Assembly (NCBI GenBank): GCA_027563935.2
Contig: CM050453.2
Coordinates: 11,426,001 to 11,490,000 of the forward strand
Direction of reading: 5' to 3'
From: Costus lasius
Lineage: Eukaryota; Streptophyta; Magnoliopsida; Zingiberales; Costaceae
Length of the DNA: 64,000 nucleotides
The stretch's first letter is position 1; each line of letters begins with the position of its first letter. Below are positions 35,160 through 47,523 of the stretch, one piece after another. A program made the position numbers and the translations under genes. The notes under the pieces are model-generated. The model saw only the letters and a program-made list of their open reading frames with translations. It did not search any database and was not told the DNA's origin.

Positions 35160-36536
35160 ATACATATTATATATATTATTTATGCATATACATATATATA
35201 CAATACAATATAATATATTTTTATATATGTAATATATACTAAATATATTTTAAATGTATAATATATTATACATTTGTATTATATATAATACAAATATTGT
35301 CTTTAAGCTTTTCCATGTCCTCTTACATAAGTTGGTGTAGCTATAACAGCTAAGATGCAATGGGACAGAAACTCATTTTACCACTAAGTTGTTGTCTTCT
35401 ATTTGATTTATACTTAATTTAACCAAGTGATTTTATATATAACTAATTTAATAATCTCATCTCACAACATACTTCATAAATAAGATGTATCATTGGCTAG
35501 AGTAAACTATCAAGGCTATAGATTGAAGACATATTATGACTACTTGTATGCCCATTCATAAACATTGTTGGTTATAATACATGTGGCAATCCCAACTAGC
35601 TGGCCAAAAATGTAAAATTGATTCATTAGTTTTGCATATATGCTCTCCTAGAATAAATCCAAGGGATAGAACTAGCTGGCCAAAAATGGTATAGATCATA
35701 ATCTTGTATCAGCACAACTCAATATTGTTATAATACAAGTCTAACAATAAATCAATACAAATATCGATATATAAATTTTGAACATTACTACAAAATCATA
35801 AACTTAATTGTCTAGAAAAGATCAAAGAAACTACTAAAATAAATGTTGATATACACTTTATTCCCATTTGTGCGTCCTTCCTAGAAAAATGTAAAGATAG
35901 AATCTTGGTTAAAAAAATATTGTTTACTTTAGCATCTTCTTCATCATAATATAAAGGAATATAGAGGGAAAAAAATTACAATATAAGAACCATACATGTT
36001 CCAAAAGTTACCAAAGCAACAAAATTGTTAAAAATAAGACCAGATAAATGTGTCACTAGATACAATATTATAGAAGTAACAATGAAAAAATAATGTCCTC
36101 CTCTCCTAAATTTCAATCAATTAGTAAATAATTAGACATAATTTAATGAGGATGAATAAATTTTCGCCATAATTGTGTCTATTATACACCAGAACCTAAT
36201 TATGACGTCCCTTATCTCTAAATTAAATCTAGTGAGTATCTACCATTCATAATAAGTAGCATCTATGAAGTTTTAGTCGCTAATAACTGCTTGACTGGTC
36301 ATATTGAATATCGCCTATTGTCCCTACAATTAAAAGAATTTAATGACGACTAAAACTTTGCCACAGTAGAGAATCAAACTTTCTCATTTACCATTCATCT
36401 TAGATTTTCTAGACCAACATTTTATAATTTTACAAATGGAAAAAAAAAATCCAAAATCAAAGATGAAAAGCAGTTGAATGGAGTTTTAAAGTTGAGATTC
36501 AACTAATGCACCATCTACATATCACTACATTATTGA
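35160..36536. other. Intergenic stretch, no gene seen
   Basis: Mirror of 13,802-15,180. AT-rich, with palindromic TATA stretches next to the LTR. No gene recognised. Confidence 0.6.
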
Positions 36537-37376
36537 TAGGGGTGAGCAAACGGTACTAGTACTAAAATACTGTATTAAATTTTTTAGTATTTGGTATTTC
36601 GAGACCGGTACCGAAATTTTATTCGGGAATATGGTACTGGTACCGGTACCGGTACCTAAAAATTGATTTGGGAAAATCCTGAAGTCCCAAACATTTATAT
36701 ATTATTTAATTAAAACTATTATTTATTTACTAGTTACTACTTACCTGTTACCGAAGTACCGAAACACGTAAATCGGAAGTTGGAACCAATTGCTCGTGCG
36801 ACGCGCGTGCGTGCAGCGTGGTAGCATAAGTGCAAGTTGTGTGACTCATGTCTGGTGTAGTCACTCATCACTATCGTGTGCCCTAAATCCTAAACCGAGA
36901 CAGCGAGAGACGAGAGTACTCTCGCGACTCACGGTCTTGCCCTTTCGCCCAAACGCCCAATTGCCCAACTGCCAAAGCTTGTCGCCCTAGCTCATTTCAG
37001 TTGAACCGTTGAAGGTATTCTTCTCAACTACTGTTTGATAGTATTCTTCTCAAAGAAACCCCATGTCATGATAGTTTTGGAGAAACTTCGTGGCTTTCTG
37101 AATTGTTTTGTTTAATTATCAAGTACAAAAATAGTTTGGATGCTTATTATTCTTATTTCTCATGGAAAATTCAAATATGTTTACTAGGATAACTCCTGCA
37201 TTGTTTAGTAGTTTTGTTGACTCAATTCTTGGATGTTATGATTGTTATCCTATGGTACCGGTACTGATAGCAATTTTGATACTTCGGTATCGGTACCCAA
37301 AAAAACAAGTTCGGTATTTCGGTACTAAAAATTTCAGTATCGGTACGGGTACCGAAATACCGATTGCACACCCTTA
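36537..37376. mobile_element. Long hAT-like element with internal insert, right arm
   Basis: Mirror of 12,962-13,801, starting TAGGGGTGAGCAAACGG and ending GATTGCACACCCTTA. The internal block on the plus strand looks like a leader (GAGACAGCGAGAGACGAGAG..., about 36,900-37,160) followed by ATG at 37,162. The flanking octamers (ATTATTGA, GCGCTTGA) do not match. Confidence 0.6.
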
Positions 37377-38210
37377 GCGCTTGATACCATAACAATGTTT
37401 ATGATCAATGCCATAAAATTGTTTAGTATGCAGCTGAAGAACACAAAACTATATGAAATCCAGTGTATGCTCTGAAGCATTGCACTGTACAAAAGCGCAA
37501 TTTAAAGCATGTATGACACTATCACGCGCCTGCATATGTTACTTCATAATAGGTGAATGAGTTCTGGTATCTGAATAATTGTTGAGGTAAATTTCGCACC
37601 TGTGTATGTTACTTAACAGAGGGCGAAATGTTATACACGATTTATGAAACAACTATCAATTAGTTCTACTCAAAAAGACCCAAAATAAGAAAAACCCTAA
37701 TTTAAAACTACACGTTAAGAACAAGTATCAACACTTGGCAGTACCATTCATTAGAAAGGACGGAAACCTAACCAAGTTATATTCGGACCGCGGTCCAAAT
37801 AAACCAAGAATGAAAAATAAGATCAGAGAACTTACGATGATGAAATCGAAAAGAAGAGGCAACACGTGATCTTAAGAACAAGGGCAACAAGCATGCAACG
37901 CACACTTGTAACTCCGATCGTAGAGATACAAAACCAAATCATAAACAAAAGAAGGTTAGAAGAATTTGATGAAGAAATTTGGAAAATTATGAATAATCCA
38001 TAGCTCACCATTTTCCAAGTGACCCTTCGTGCACCTCTTCGCTGGCGCTCGGTCGGGCGATGGCTAGCGGCCGCAGCTAGAAAGCGACGGAAGAGAGGTT
38101 TTTTCCTCCGTGGGCAAGGCTTTTTTGTCATTGTAGATCTGAACCGTCCAATAATTTACCGTAATAAATATTGAACGGCCTAGACCCTTATCTCTCTACA
38201 TATATAATAC
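37377..38210 (-). repeat. Segment X, copy 4
   Basis: Mirror of 12,121-12,961 in the right arm. Confidence 0.65.
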
Positions 38211-38291
38211 TTATTTTGCATAAATACTATTTATTTTGTATTTATTTATTTATAATATTGATATGTTTATTTATATTTAATAACTTTCTCC

Positions 38292-38822
38292 GGCTCTTGT
38301 TTGGCACAGCTGATCAGCTGCTTTTGTTGGTTAAAACAGTAGATTTTTTTAAAAGTTGAGGTGTTTGGCAAGCTACTTTTAGGTTTGGAAAAGCTAGAAG
38401 AGAGCTACTTTTGTTATTTTCTAACTATTTTTCTTTATGTATCTCATATCCGTACCTATATTCATGTGTCTTATCAATGACAAAATTATTTTTTAAAATT
38501 ATTATTTTAAGAAAAATTATTAAATCTAAAATTATTTAAAATTTTCTCATTTACAAAAAATTTATTAAAAATTAATATTATTTTAATAAAAAATATTATT
38601 ATTAAATTAAAATTAAAATTAAAAATTATTTATTACTATTAGTTTAGTTTTAATTTTACCTTTTAATTTTTTTAAAAAAATATTATATTTTTTAAAAAAC
38701 AAATTTCACCAGCACAATAGTTTTGCCAAACACCTTTTAATTTTTTCAACAAACTACTTTTCAACAAGTACTTTTTCAACTAACAAAAGTTAAAAGTTTG
38801 AGCTATGCCAAATGGAACCCTA
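38292..38822. mobile_element. MITE without hAT, right arm
   Basis: Mirror of 11,515-12,045. Starts GGCTCTTGTTTGGCACAGCT and ends ATGGAACCCT. A single GTCTTATC lies at 38,468-38,475, the second unoccupied hAT site. Confidence 0.7.
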
Positions 38823-38823
38823 G

Positions 38824-39657
38824 TCGGTGAAGCGACTGTGTTTGACGCCTTCTGAGGCGATTTGGACGTGTCCATCAGCTATAGTAGTGGTCGATGCGAG
38901 GAAGATGGAGGAGGAATGCGAGAGAGGACGAAGTTGACCGCAGTAACCAACCACCCATGGGAACTCTGCCGACAACGTTCGACGAGAGATTTAGCTAGCT
39001 GGAAGAGAGGGGAACGAAGTGAAGGAGATCAGTGCTCTCGCTTTCAAAAATTCAGCATCCGTTTTCATCACAGCCCACATCGGATGTGCTACCCACGCCA
39101 TTGTCTTTCACACCACGTCCAGTCAATGGACCCGTCCCATCCACATCAGCTGCCCACACCGACCACGTACATTAGCCTTGACGCATGCACGATGCTCGTT
39201 GGGGCAAATTGGTTTGGGGCGGTGCTTGATCCGATTTACCAACCCGCCGACTTAGTCGGCTATATGGGAGTGAGCTGGGCTGAATTGGGCCGTACCTAAA
39301 AATTCGGCTCGTAGGCTAACATACGGTATCCACTACGTGAGTCCTAATCGAACTCGGACTGTGGTTGAATTAATAAACCAAACAATAGATGTTATTGTGA
39401 CTTACACATGTAAATATGAATTACCACGGCTGCATCTTTTTCTTTGTTGCCATTGCGTTGCCGCCGTCGACCGATTCTCACTCCCTATGAATATTTGGTT
39501 TATATCCAAACTATGAGGGATTCAAACTTTCAATCTTTCGTTGTGCCGAGATGGAGACGCTGGAGCGAGCCATGCTTGAGGGGAAGCAACCCTCTTCGCT
39601 CTGGGTAATTCCACGTTTCATCTCATTTTCGATTGATCCTTCTTCTTCTTAAGATGT
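38824..39657 (+). pseudogene. CPP upstream/exon 1/intron-1-start copy, right arm
   Basis: ATG at 39,551, exon METLERAMLEGKQPSSLW with its donor and about 50 bases of intron 1 up to CTTCTTCTT, then broken at an LTR fragment. It shares the three amino-acid differences of the left-arm copy. Confidence 0.85.
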
Positions 39658-41545
39658 CGACCCCACGCGTTGACCTTAATTTGGGTCTGTGGGCTGGTCT
39701 TCTTCGATGTCGGTTTGGGTTTCTTCTTGGCCCGGTGGGCTTTGGGCCGAACCGGTTGAACCGGGCCCTGACAATTCTCCCCCACCTGATTTGAACATCG
39801 TCCTCGATGTTCGATACGGATTTGAACACTGGCTCTCCAATGTTCGAATCCTCCATCTCCTATCTCCAGTTCGATGATGAATGTTACTGAAACACGTTGC
39901 ATGAAATTGGCACGTCCTTGACTTGACACAACCAGGCCGCATACTATCGCACCCTTTGGTACTCTGCCTGACCTCCTGTGTCCCAGTCATCTCCCGCCAT
40001 AGTGCTCCGCCCAGCTCCATACGAGCAGGGTCACGTCCATAACGCATCTCCCCATATGCTCCGCTCAACCTGCAATCGCTGAGCTCACGGTCTAACGCAC
40101 TGGGTCATCATGCTTACAGCAACATGCATCACCAAACTTTGTCAAGGATAATTTCGGACCTGTGGATCATGGGCCCACAATAATCTTGTTGCACCATCTC
40201 TGCTGAACTCAGCTCTTACAGAGCTCTCCCTCGATGTCCCCTGACACTGGCAACGACGCCCCTGGCGCCGGCATCAACGCTCTCAGACGTTAGCATCAGG
40301 GCCTCTGCCCTGGAAGGACGACACTCCTTGTCGCCGGTGGTGATGGTGTTGCCTCTCGGATCTTTCTGATTCACCACATGGCTGAATCTTTGCTCTGATA
40401 CCTGTTGTCACGCTCCGGTCGGAACGGCCTAAAAACAACGCTTATCCGTTGTCTCCGGGTCGTCCGGCGCCGGAAACACCCAGGAATACCGCCGCCGCGG
40501 TGAAGAACAGGGGAAGGAGATAAAGGTAACGTAGAAAGCTTTATTCCTTCAAAAAGCTTACAGCGTTTCTCAGCGTCGCCTTGCTGACGTCACTCTCCAA
40601 ATCGAACGAATTCGATTTTGCTCGTTGACCGCTCCGAGCGTTGACTCCGCCTCGTTTCGAACGCCCGATGCGTTCGAACGAAGCCGTCGACTGTGCTTCG
40701 TCTTCCTCGCGTCACTTGCTCGCCGTCTGGCAGCCGCCTGCCGTCGAAGCTCGTCGCCGATACCGTGGAAAGGACCACAAATAGGGGAAGAGGATATCGG
40801 AGTGGAGAAAGCTTCGTTTATTCCCAGAAAACGTTACAGACCTCCTCTAAACTCGCCGTCGGCCCTCCGGCCGATGCCCCTCTTCCCTCCCTCGCTGTCG
40901 ACCTCTGTCGACGGTTACAATCGCTCAAGCTCTCTCGCCTCGACGCTCGTCGTCGCCGGCTCGCTCAACCTCACCGTTGGTTAAGGGCTCTCGCCCTGGA
41001 GGGGGCGCCCTCCCCGACCCGCCGGGAGGAGCCGCTCTTCCGTCGCGCACTCCTCTCTCCGTGGTGGCGCCTCCACACCCCCCCCCCCCAAGCTCCGTCC
41101 GCCTCGTCGGACATATATAGGATGCCGCTGTGCTTCCTTGCTGCCGCGTCCGCATCCGAGTATCTCGCCGCAAGCGCGTCCGCTTCATCCGATGAAGACG
41201 CGCCCACCAAGCCACTCGTCCGAGTCTCTTGCTGAGACTCTACCGCTGAAGACCACGCCTGCGCCGCAGATATCGTTTGCTGAAGACGTCGTCCGCTTGG
41301 ATCGCTCCAGAAGACGACGATGCCGCCCGATCCGCTCGCGTCCGACGGAATCGGAAATCACCGCCTGTGATTTCGGCTCGAATCAGCCGAGGAAGCCGCT
41401 GCTGAAACCGTGCCAGCCGCCTCTGATGTCGACCCCACGCGTTGACCCTAATTTGGGTCCGTGGGCTGGTCTTCTTCGATGTCGGTTTGGGTTTCTTCTT
41501 GGCCCGGTGGGCTTTGGGCCGAACCGGTTGAACCGGGCCCTGACA
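39653..41545 (-). mobile_element. Non-autonomous LTR retrotransposon, 3' LTR truncated
   Basis: Minus strand. The 5' LTR is 40,406-41,545 (1,140 bp; TGTCAGGGCCC...GCGTGACA). A primer-binding site GGTATCAGAGC lies just inside (40,391-40,402), complementary to initiator tRNA-Met as in many plant elements. The internal region is only about 632 bp without coding sequence, and a polypurine tract AGGTGGGGGAG lies at its end. Of the 3' LTR only the first 121 bases remain (39,653-39,773), two of which differ from the 5' LTR. The missing part is cut at the border of the big inverted repeat. Confidence 0.88.
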
Positions 41546-41550
41546 CTTAA

Positions 41551-42167
41551 TATTACGGTGTCCAGCCGACCCGGTTCACACGATCCGCAGCCCACGCGGC
41601 AATCACAGCACAGTCCACGGCCCATGTAGCCTCACCGGCTCACCCTCGATCCACCAGAATGAAAAAATTTCCTAAATACCCACAATTTCAATTTGAATAT
41701 TAAACAAACTTGAGGCTGTGTAGATTTTATTTTTCCCTTCTTTCAGACGGATCATGATTCAAAGTAAAAGTTAAAAAATTTTCTTCTTAATTTTCCGGCT
41801 GGTATACCAAAGAAAATTTAATTTTTTTATTATTATTTTTCTTTTCTTCCCTTGTATATAGGGTGCAATACTGTAATTTTTTATTTTTTTTGAATATTTT
41901 TGCAAATTAAGCCAATCCAACTCCAGCCAGACCGCAAAATCCCCTCGGTAAATTAAACCAGTTAGACCGGTTCGATTGTTCGAATTGGTCGGCCAGCCTA
42001 GTCCTCGGTATCATCGACGCCGAGAGTGGCGAGGTTCATGGCAGCTGCAGCCTGCAGCGGCGACTCTCGCCCCCGCCGCCCTCCTCTCTCCTCTCCCGCG
42101 ACGCCTTGAAGAGCCGCCCGGCCTACGGCTCGTCCGCCTTCTTCGGCTGACCCCTTCTTTTTTCCAG
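41551..42167. other. Intergenic / possible 5' leader
   Basis: AT-rich to about 41,900, then GC-rich from about 41,960. The GC-rich part could be the leader of a gene starting at 42,168. No domain recognised in the frames across it. Confidence 0.4.
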
Positions 42168-43282
42168 ATGGAAGCGACTGAGCATCAGCGGCGTGCGGGC
42201 GGACCCGACGAGAGGGTAGACTTGCTGCGGCAGGTGAGGATCGGACTTGATGAGTTCAGAGCACGGTGGTCCATCTCATGGATTTACTTTACACCTTGCG
42301 ATGGCCTTCATATTCGTGCACAAATATTTTATGCATTATGCACGTATCTTTCGTACATTTTGCTGAAACTCTCACGTTCTTCATTCTATAAATCCTTTGT
42401 TCTCCATCATCTTTGGATCAATCTAAGTTGTTATCTATTTTAATTGTGTCTCAATTTGATCGTTAGAAGAAGTTATCATTAATATTCATGTTCCCTATAT
42501 GTTCTTTTTAAAAATTTGACTAGTGCCAGAAAGTTTCAGTGAAGAAACAGCAAAAGGAAGAACAATGCTTCTCTAATTACTTATTTTAACTTGAGGTACG
42601 CAATTATTATTTCTTTGTATAGAAGTAGTAGCATTACTTTCATTATGAAGTAAACCCTGCTGATTTGCTTAAATCTTTTAGAAAACTGAAATCTTCCTTC
42701 TGATCACTCTTATTGATTATCTCTACCTATTTTGCAAAATGCTCCTCTCCTTGCAGAATTATCGAAATTAACTGTTTTCTTGATATAGCATGAGCTAGAA
42801 ATTAACTATCATGCTTCATTGTGGATCTCCTTTCAATTTCTAAACACCTGTTATTAAGTAGTCTTCTCTTTGTAGTCTTTTTACCCAAATTTTGTTGCTC
42901 AGTTTCTTGTCGTTGAATCTGACTTGATTCTGATATCACAATCACTTTTAATTTGTTGTGGTGATAAAGGGTTGTTCCTCGCTTCATGAGTTAAGTGGTA
43001 AAAATCTTCAATTAATTAAGTGGCTTGACCGTAATCCAGATTAATGATGATTCTTTCTTATCCAACATGCAGTGTGTGATGGGCTGGGTTGCTGACGCCT
43101 ATGATCTGGTTTCTCATCTACTTTTTTAAATGTCTTGATACATGTTATCCAGAAGATCGTAACTACACAGTATGGTTATGTGGGACACCCTTCCATTTTC
43201 TGTTCTTATCTAGAGATAAGTTTTAAAGACATTTCACGTCACAACATTTATGTTGCAGATTGTAGACCAGATATTTTGCTGG
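42168..43282 (+). CDS. Possible exons of an unrecognised gene
   Basis: Three short candidate exons have good splice borders and keep one frame: 42,168-42,233 (MEATEHQRRAGGPDERVDLL and two more codons, donor CAG/GTGAGG), about 43,072-43,107 (CVMGWVADAYDL, acceptor ATGCAG) and about 43,260-43,282 (IVDQIFC, acceptor GTTGCAG, donor CTG/GTATGT). I could not find a convincing next exon in the right phase. A possible last exon lies at 48,956. I recognise no family, so this may be a small real gene, a pseudogene or chance. Confidence 0.25.
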
Positions 43283-44935
43283 TATGTAATCAATTTTCCC
43301 TTCTTAAGCTTTTGTCTGCGGGGAGGGGAACTGCTAATGTGCACAATGTTTTGCAGTTTCTAGTTCCTTAGCAACACTAGAAATTGGTTTCAATCACCAT
43401 TTTGTTTGTCCTGAACTAGTTGTTGCTGATCTATGTTATTTCATGAAAGGTATTCCTTGATGATCTTTTTTCCAATGATTATGGTCATGATGTCATCTGA
43501 AAATGCAATGAATGAAAGAATGTGGCTTGGACATGCAATTTGTTTATGATTTTACAAGTTAATTTTATTGATCCGATGCAGCTTTTACTATTTATTTTGC
43601 TCATGCTTATAATGTACTGTCTTTTCTGAAAAATCTTCAGATTTCATATGCATGGAATGATACCAAATTCCTCTTGTTATCCCCCGAGCATGGTGATTAT
43701 TCTGACCATACTTCTCTACATGCATACTCATCTCAGGAACATGTTGTAACAGCATAGAATAACCTGCAGTATGTAAAGCTGTAAACATAACAATTGCAAT
43801 CTATTAAACCAACATCTTTTAAGCAATATAAGTCTTGCACATCAAATGACATCATCAGAACAAGGTACACATACAGTAGCAAACTAGATACAACAAGCAT
43901 TTCGCACATGATAAGACACTGAACAACTAGATAGCGGTAACACTTAGTACTGCACTATTACTAAATACTATTGATGTGATATGACCCACAGGATCACATC
44001 CATCTGTTCTGACACTATCACTTTAACAATCAGCACCTGGTTGTAAATTTAGAAACTAAACAGGGAAATATGAAAGTCGCGGTGAACAAACAACAATGCT
44101 GTTTCAATTTACGAAACAAATAGTTGAATCTAATATATGTAGGACTTCAAGAAAACCAAATGTCACAGACTTAATCAGTTGCCTAGTAACAATGATTAAC
44201 CCTTTTCCTTCACATCCCGATGACTCCATTTGCAATGTTAAGAAATATACGTTCAAATTCCACTTTTCACACCTTGCATATATTAGAGTTTTGTATTTAT
44301 AATCACAATAGACATAGATCCATACTGGTCTAATCTTGTCCTAATTAACATGCCACACCTGGCATGTTGTAATTGACTTGTCAAATACCCGTTCATTCAC
44401 AGGGTTTCTTTAGGCCTTTATGACTCTTTGGTTCCTTGTTTGTACACTTCTAAGTTGCTGTAGACACCACTGCCATGTATTTACATCTCTTCCATGAATA
44501 AAATGTTTACATATTGCCATTCTTTTGACAAAATTTGTTTCTGACATTCAAAAGTAACAAAATGTGTACTTGATTAAGGAAACATTATGTCATGACCCAC
44601 AATCAGTAAAATTTCATAATTACAATAATATTACAATATCACATCGCCATGAATAAATAAACCCTTTTTTTATTAAACTCATCAGCCAACTATCCTAGTG
44701 GTTAACCAAATAGACTATTGTATAATATTCATCATCACATGCACCATGCACCATATAGACTATAGTATAATATTCAACATATATTCAACATCTAAGTTTT
44801 CGAATCTTCAAAAATTACATATGGTATAACAAATTACTTTCGGTAGTTTCCACCATTTTTAGGTTAAACATTCTTGCTTTCAGGACTTGTGTTTCATTTT
44901 ATATCTTAGATAAGCCCTTTTCCACACTATTCTCC
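43283..44935. other. No gene recognised
   Basis: AT-rich non-repetitive sequence that looks like intron or intergenic DNA. Open frames here are short and without features. Confidence 0.5.
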
Positions 44936-44943
44936 CTAATATA

Positions 44944-45354
44944 TAGGGGTGGCAATTTCACCCGAACCTGACGGGTACCCAACCTGACCCGACCCATTTA
45001 TGACGGGTTCGGGTACCCGATTAGCTAAACAGATCAGGTTCGAGTTTAGGGACGTGGGTACCCGGTATTCGATACCCGATTTCAATAAAAAATATAAATA
45101 TAAATATTTATTATTAGAGAATAAATAATAATAAAATAACTATTATATAAATATTTATTACTATTAAAAATATAAAAATAATAATAAATAATTATTATAT
45201 AAATATATTTATTTTAATTTTAATTTTTAAAATATATTTTATATAATAAATAATTTAATTTTTTTAATTAATCGGCCGTTTAAATACCCGACCCGGGTTG
45301 GGTCGGGTTCGGGTTTAGGGTAAAATCCGGATACCCGACCCGTTGCTAGTCCTA
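44944..45354. mobile_element. hAT-type non-autonomous element
   Basis: 411 bp, starts TAGGGGTGGCAAT and ends GTTGCTAGTCCTA (imperfect inverted termini), with a perfect 8-bp duplication CTAATATA (44,936-44,943 and 45,355-45,362). Subterminal CCCGACCC/GGGTACCC repeats and an AT-rich core; a different family from the GGTACC elements of the left half. No transposase. Confidence 0.92.
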
Positions 45355-45362
45355 CTAATATA

Positions 45363-46255
45363 TGTCAAACCCTCACCCCTTGCATACTTGCCATCCCGTT
45401 TTGAACAACATTAGGATTCCCTCTTTCTCTTTACAAATCAAGCTTAAATCAAGCTTTAGAGGAACCTCTTACCCTAATTACACAATCATGTGTAGTCGTG
45501 TTGATGCTCCTTTATTTACCCCCCAAGAAAAAATTAATCAAAATCCCTCTTGGCATCAATGCAACCCCGTGATGATCTTGAGGGTGTTAACCATAAGAAA
45601 TGTCATGCCTGTCCCTATTATGGTCACAAATAGGTCCAAAGATTCAATTTCTTGATGCAAAAGTGTAGACATGAAGTCAAGTCTAAACGTTTGCATCTAA
45701 GGTTTTCAACCTCAAATTTTCACCATGAAAACCAAGAGGAACTAGTCTAGAAATTCCCTACCTCTATAAGTACTGTGATCTCCTATTTCTCTTCTTCTCC
45801 CTGCTGGAAAACTCATTGTATTTTTCCTAGCCTTTGCATCTTTTTCCTCCTTCCAAAACCACAAAAAATAGGGTTCGGCTATTCAATTTGGTTCAAACTG
45901 AAACAAACCAATGGTCAAATCTCTTAAATTTAGTTTTAAATTTAAGTTCCATATTGACATGTACGCAATTTAATCCTTATGTTTTTTGCAAATTTATAAG
46001 TAAATTTCTACATTTACATATGAGTCCTCAGCACATAGTTGGCATTTTTAGTCATATAATTTCAAATCATCACACACCTCTTCTCTGAAAGTGCATTTGT
46101 TTTGACATTCAATGATTTAGATTCTATTATGAGTCTACCTTTCATCTAAAGCTAATAGTTGTTAATCTATGCTTTAGTGCTGTGAGGTGAAATAGTAAAT
46201 GCGTGTGTATGCTTATGCGGAACATGATACAGTAAGGAGGATATGCCTTGCTTGC
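45363..46255. other. No gene recognised
   Basis: Non-repetitive sequence; a 97-codon frame at 45,362-45,655 has no recognisable motif. Could be intron or intergenic. Confidence 0.45.
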
Positions 46256-47518
46256 TGTCATGCCCCGGTCGGATCGGCCTAAAAACAACGCTTATCCGCT
46301 GTCTTAGGGTCATTCGGCGGAATACCGGAACGCAACTAGTCTAGGGTTTCCGGGCAAATCTAACCCCCGAATTCGAAACCCTAGTTCCCTGCTCACTTTT
46401 ATTCCCTAAATTATAATTCTCACGAGAAAACCCTAACCCTAATTCAGAAATTCAATCGGAACCCTAAATTCGTTTACCTCAATCTGATTTTGACCAAAGT
46501 CAAAATCAACAATGCCGTTGATCGAAATCTCACGCCGCTCGAATTTTACCGATACTGACGTCAGCCACACGTCAGCGTCCAAATCTCGCCACGCGCCGAA
46601 CTAATTCGGGTCGCTGACGTCACTCCTGATGTCAGCCCTAAAATCGTCTCCGCCAATCGAAATCTCAATTAAAATCGGAACAGTCGTCGTTGCCGAGCTC
46701 CGTCTACCTTCATCCGCGACGCTGCACTCGTTGCGTCGCCTGTTCTGCCGGGCGCCGCCTCGCTTGCGAGCTTGCCGGAGAAGCGTGCTGGGAGGGAAGG
46801 CCGCCTGCCTCCCTTCCACCTTGCCGTCGGCAGCCGCCTCTGCTGGAACCAACCCAAGAGACGCCGCCTGAGGGAGATAGAAACAGAGAGGAAGGATCGT
46901 CGGATTCCAGGAGGAAAGCTTCCCCTTTATTCACCTAATAACAGGGTACAAAACCTCCTTACTCCACTCTCCTGTTCTCACTCGTCGGCGACAGACTCTA
47001 TCGTCGGCTCACAGAGCTCTCAGCTCACCACCCTCGTAGAGTCTCGCGTCGGTGCTCGCTCTCGGATTCGTATCCTCTCACTAGTAGCCGATCTCTCCTC
47101 CTCTGGAGCTCTGTTCCTCTGCGGCTTTTATCGACACCCGCCGCCGCCTCAAAGCGCCGCTTCTTCCGCTCCAGATTCTCCTTGTCCGTGCCCGATTCCT
47201 TCGCTAAAGTCGTCGACACCGTCGTCTGCTTCTTCTTCGTTCGGCGCCCGTGCGATCCGCTTCACCCAGCGAAGTCGTCAACGTCGTCGCTCGCTCCGTG
47301 TCCGATGATCTTGGCGAGAAGCTTGCATCTAAGCTTCGGATGACGCCGCACGCGATCGTCGCGGAGAAGAGAATGAGCCGCGTTTGTCTCTGAATTTCAG
47401 GTCAAAATCCCCAATTGGATTCGGTGTTGACCGGCCGAATCCCTCTCTTTCGTTTATCCTTGGGCTTGGGTCAGGCTCAATCTTCTCTGGGCTGAACCGG
47501 TTGAACCGGGGCCTAACA
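46256..47518 (-). mobile_element. Solo LTR, same family as the element at 39,653
   Basis: 1,263 bp. Plus-strand ends TGTCATGCCCCGGTCGGA and GGTTGAACCGGGGCCTAACA correspond to those of the 40,406 LTR (also CCTAAAAACAACGCTTATCC). Flanked by the 5-bp duplication CTTGC (46,251-46,255 and 47,519-47,523). No internal region, so an LTR-LTR recombination product. Long frames inside are GC-rich LTR sequence, not genes. Confidence 0.92.
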
Positions 47519-47523
47519 CTTGC

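Larger units (their letters stand above)
29762..39657 (+). repeat. Right arm of 8.2-kb inverted repeat
   Basis: Reverse-complement partner of 10,679-18,905. It is 9.9 kb long because it contains the 1,647-bp solo LTR. The outer boundary is at AAGATGT (39,651-39,657): beyond it the left arm continues into AT-rich sequence and this arm into an LTR fragment. This arm is probably the parental one, as its copia element keeps both LTRs. Confidence 0.93.

Noticed and set aside
41546..41550. CTTAA beside the 5' LTR and CTTAA near 39,648 as a target-site duplication
   Set aside because: The 3' LTR is truncated at the inverted-repeat border, so the CTTAA there is CPP-intron sequence also present in the left arm, not a true flank of the element.
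39618..41629. Several long GC-rich frames on both strands
   Set aside because: They lie within the LTRs and internal region of a non-autonomous retroelement and have no domain.
46601..47308. Long GC-rich frames up to 178 codons
   Set aside because: They are inside a solo LTR with a target duplication; no retroelement or host domain.
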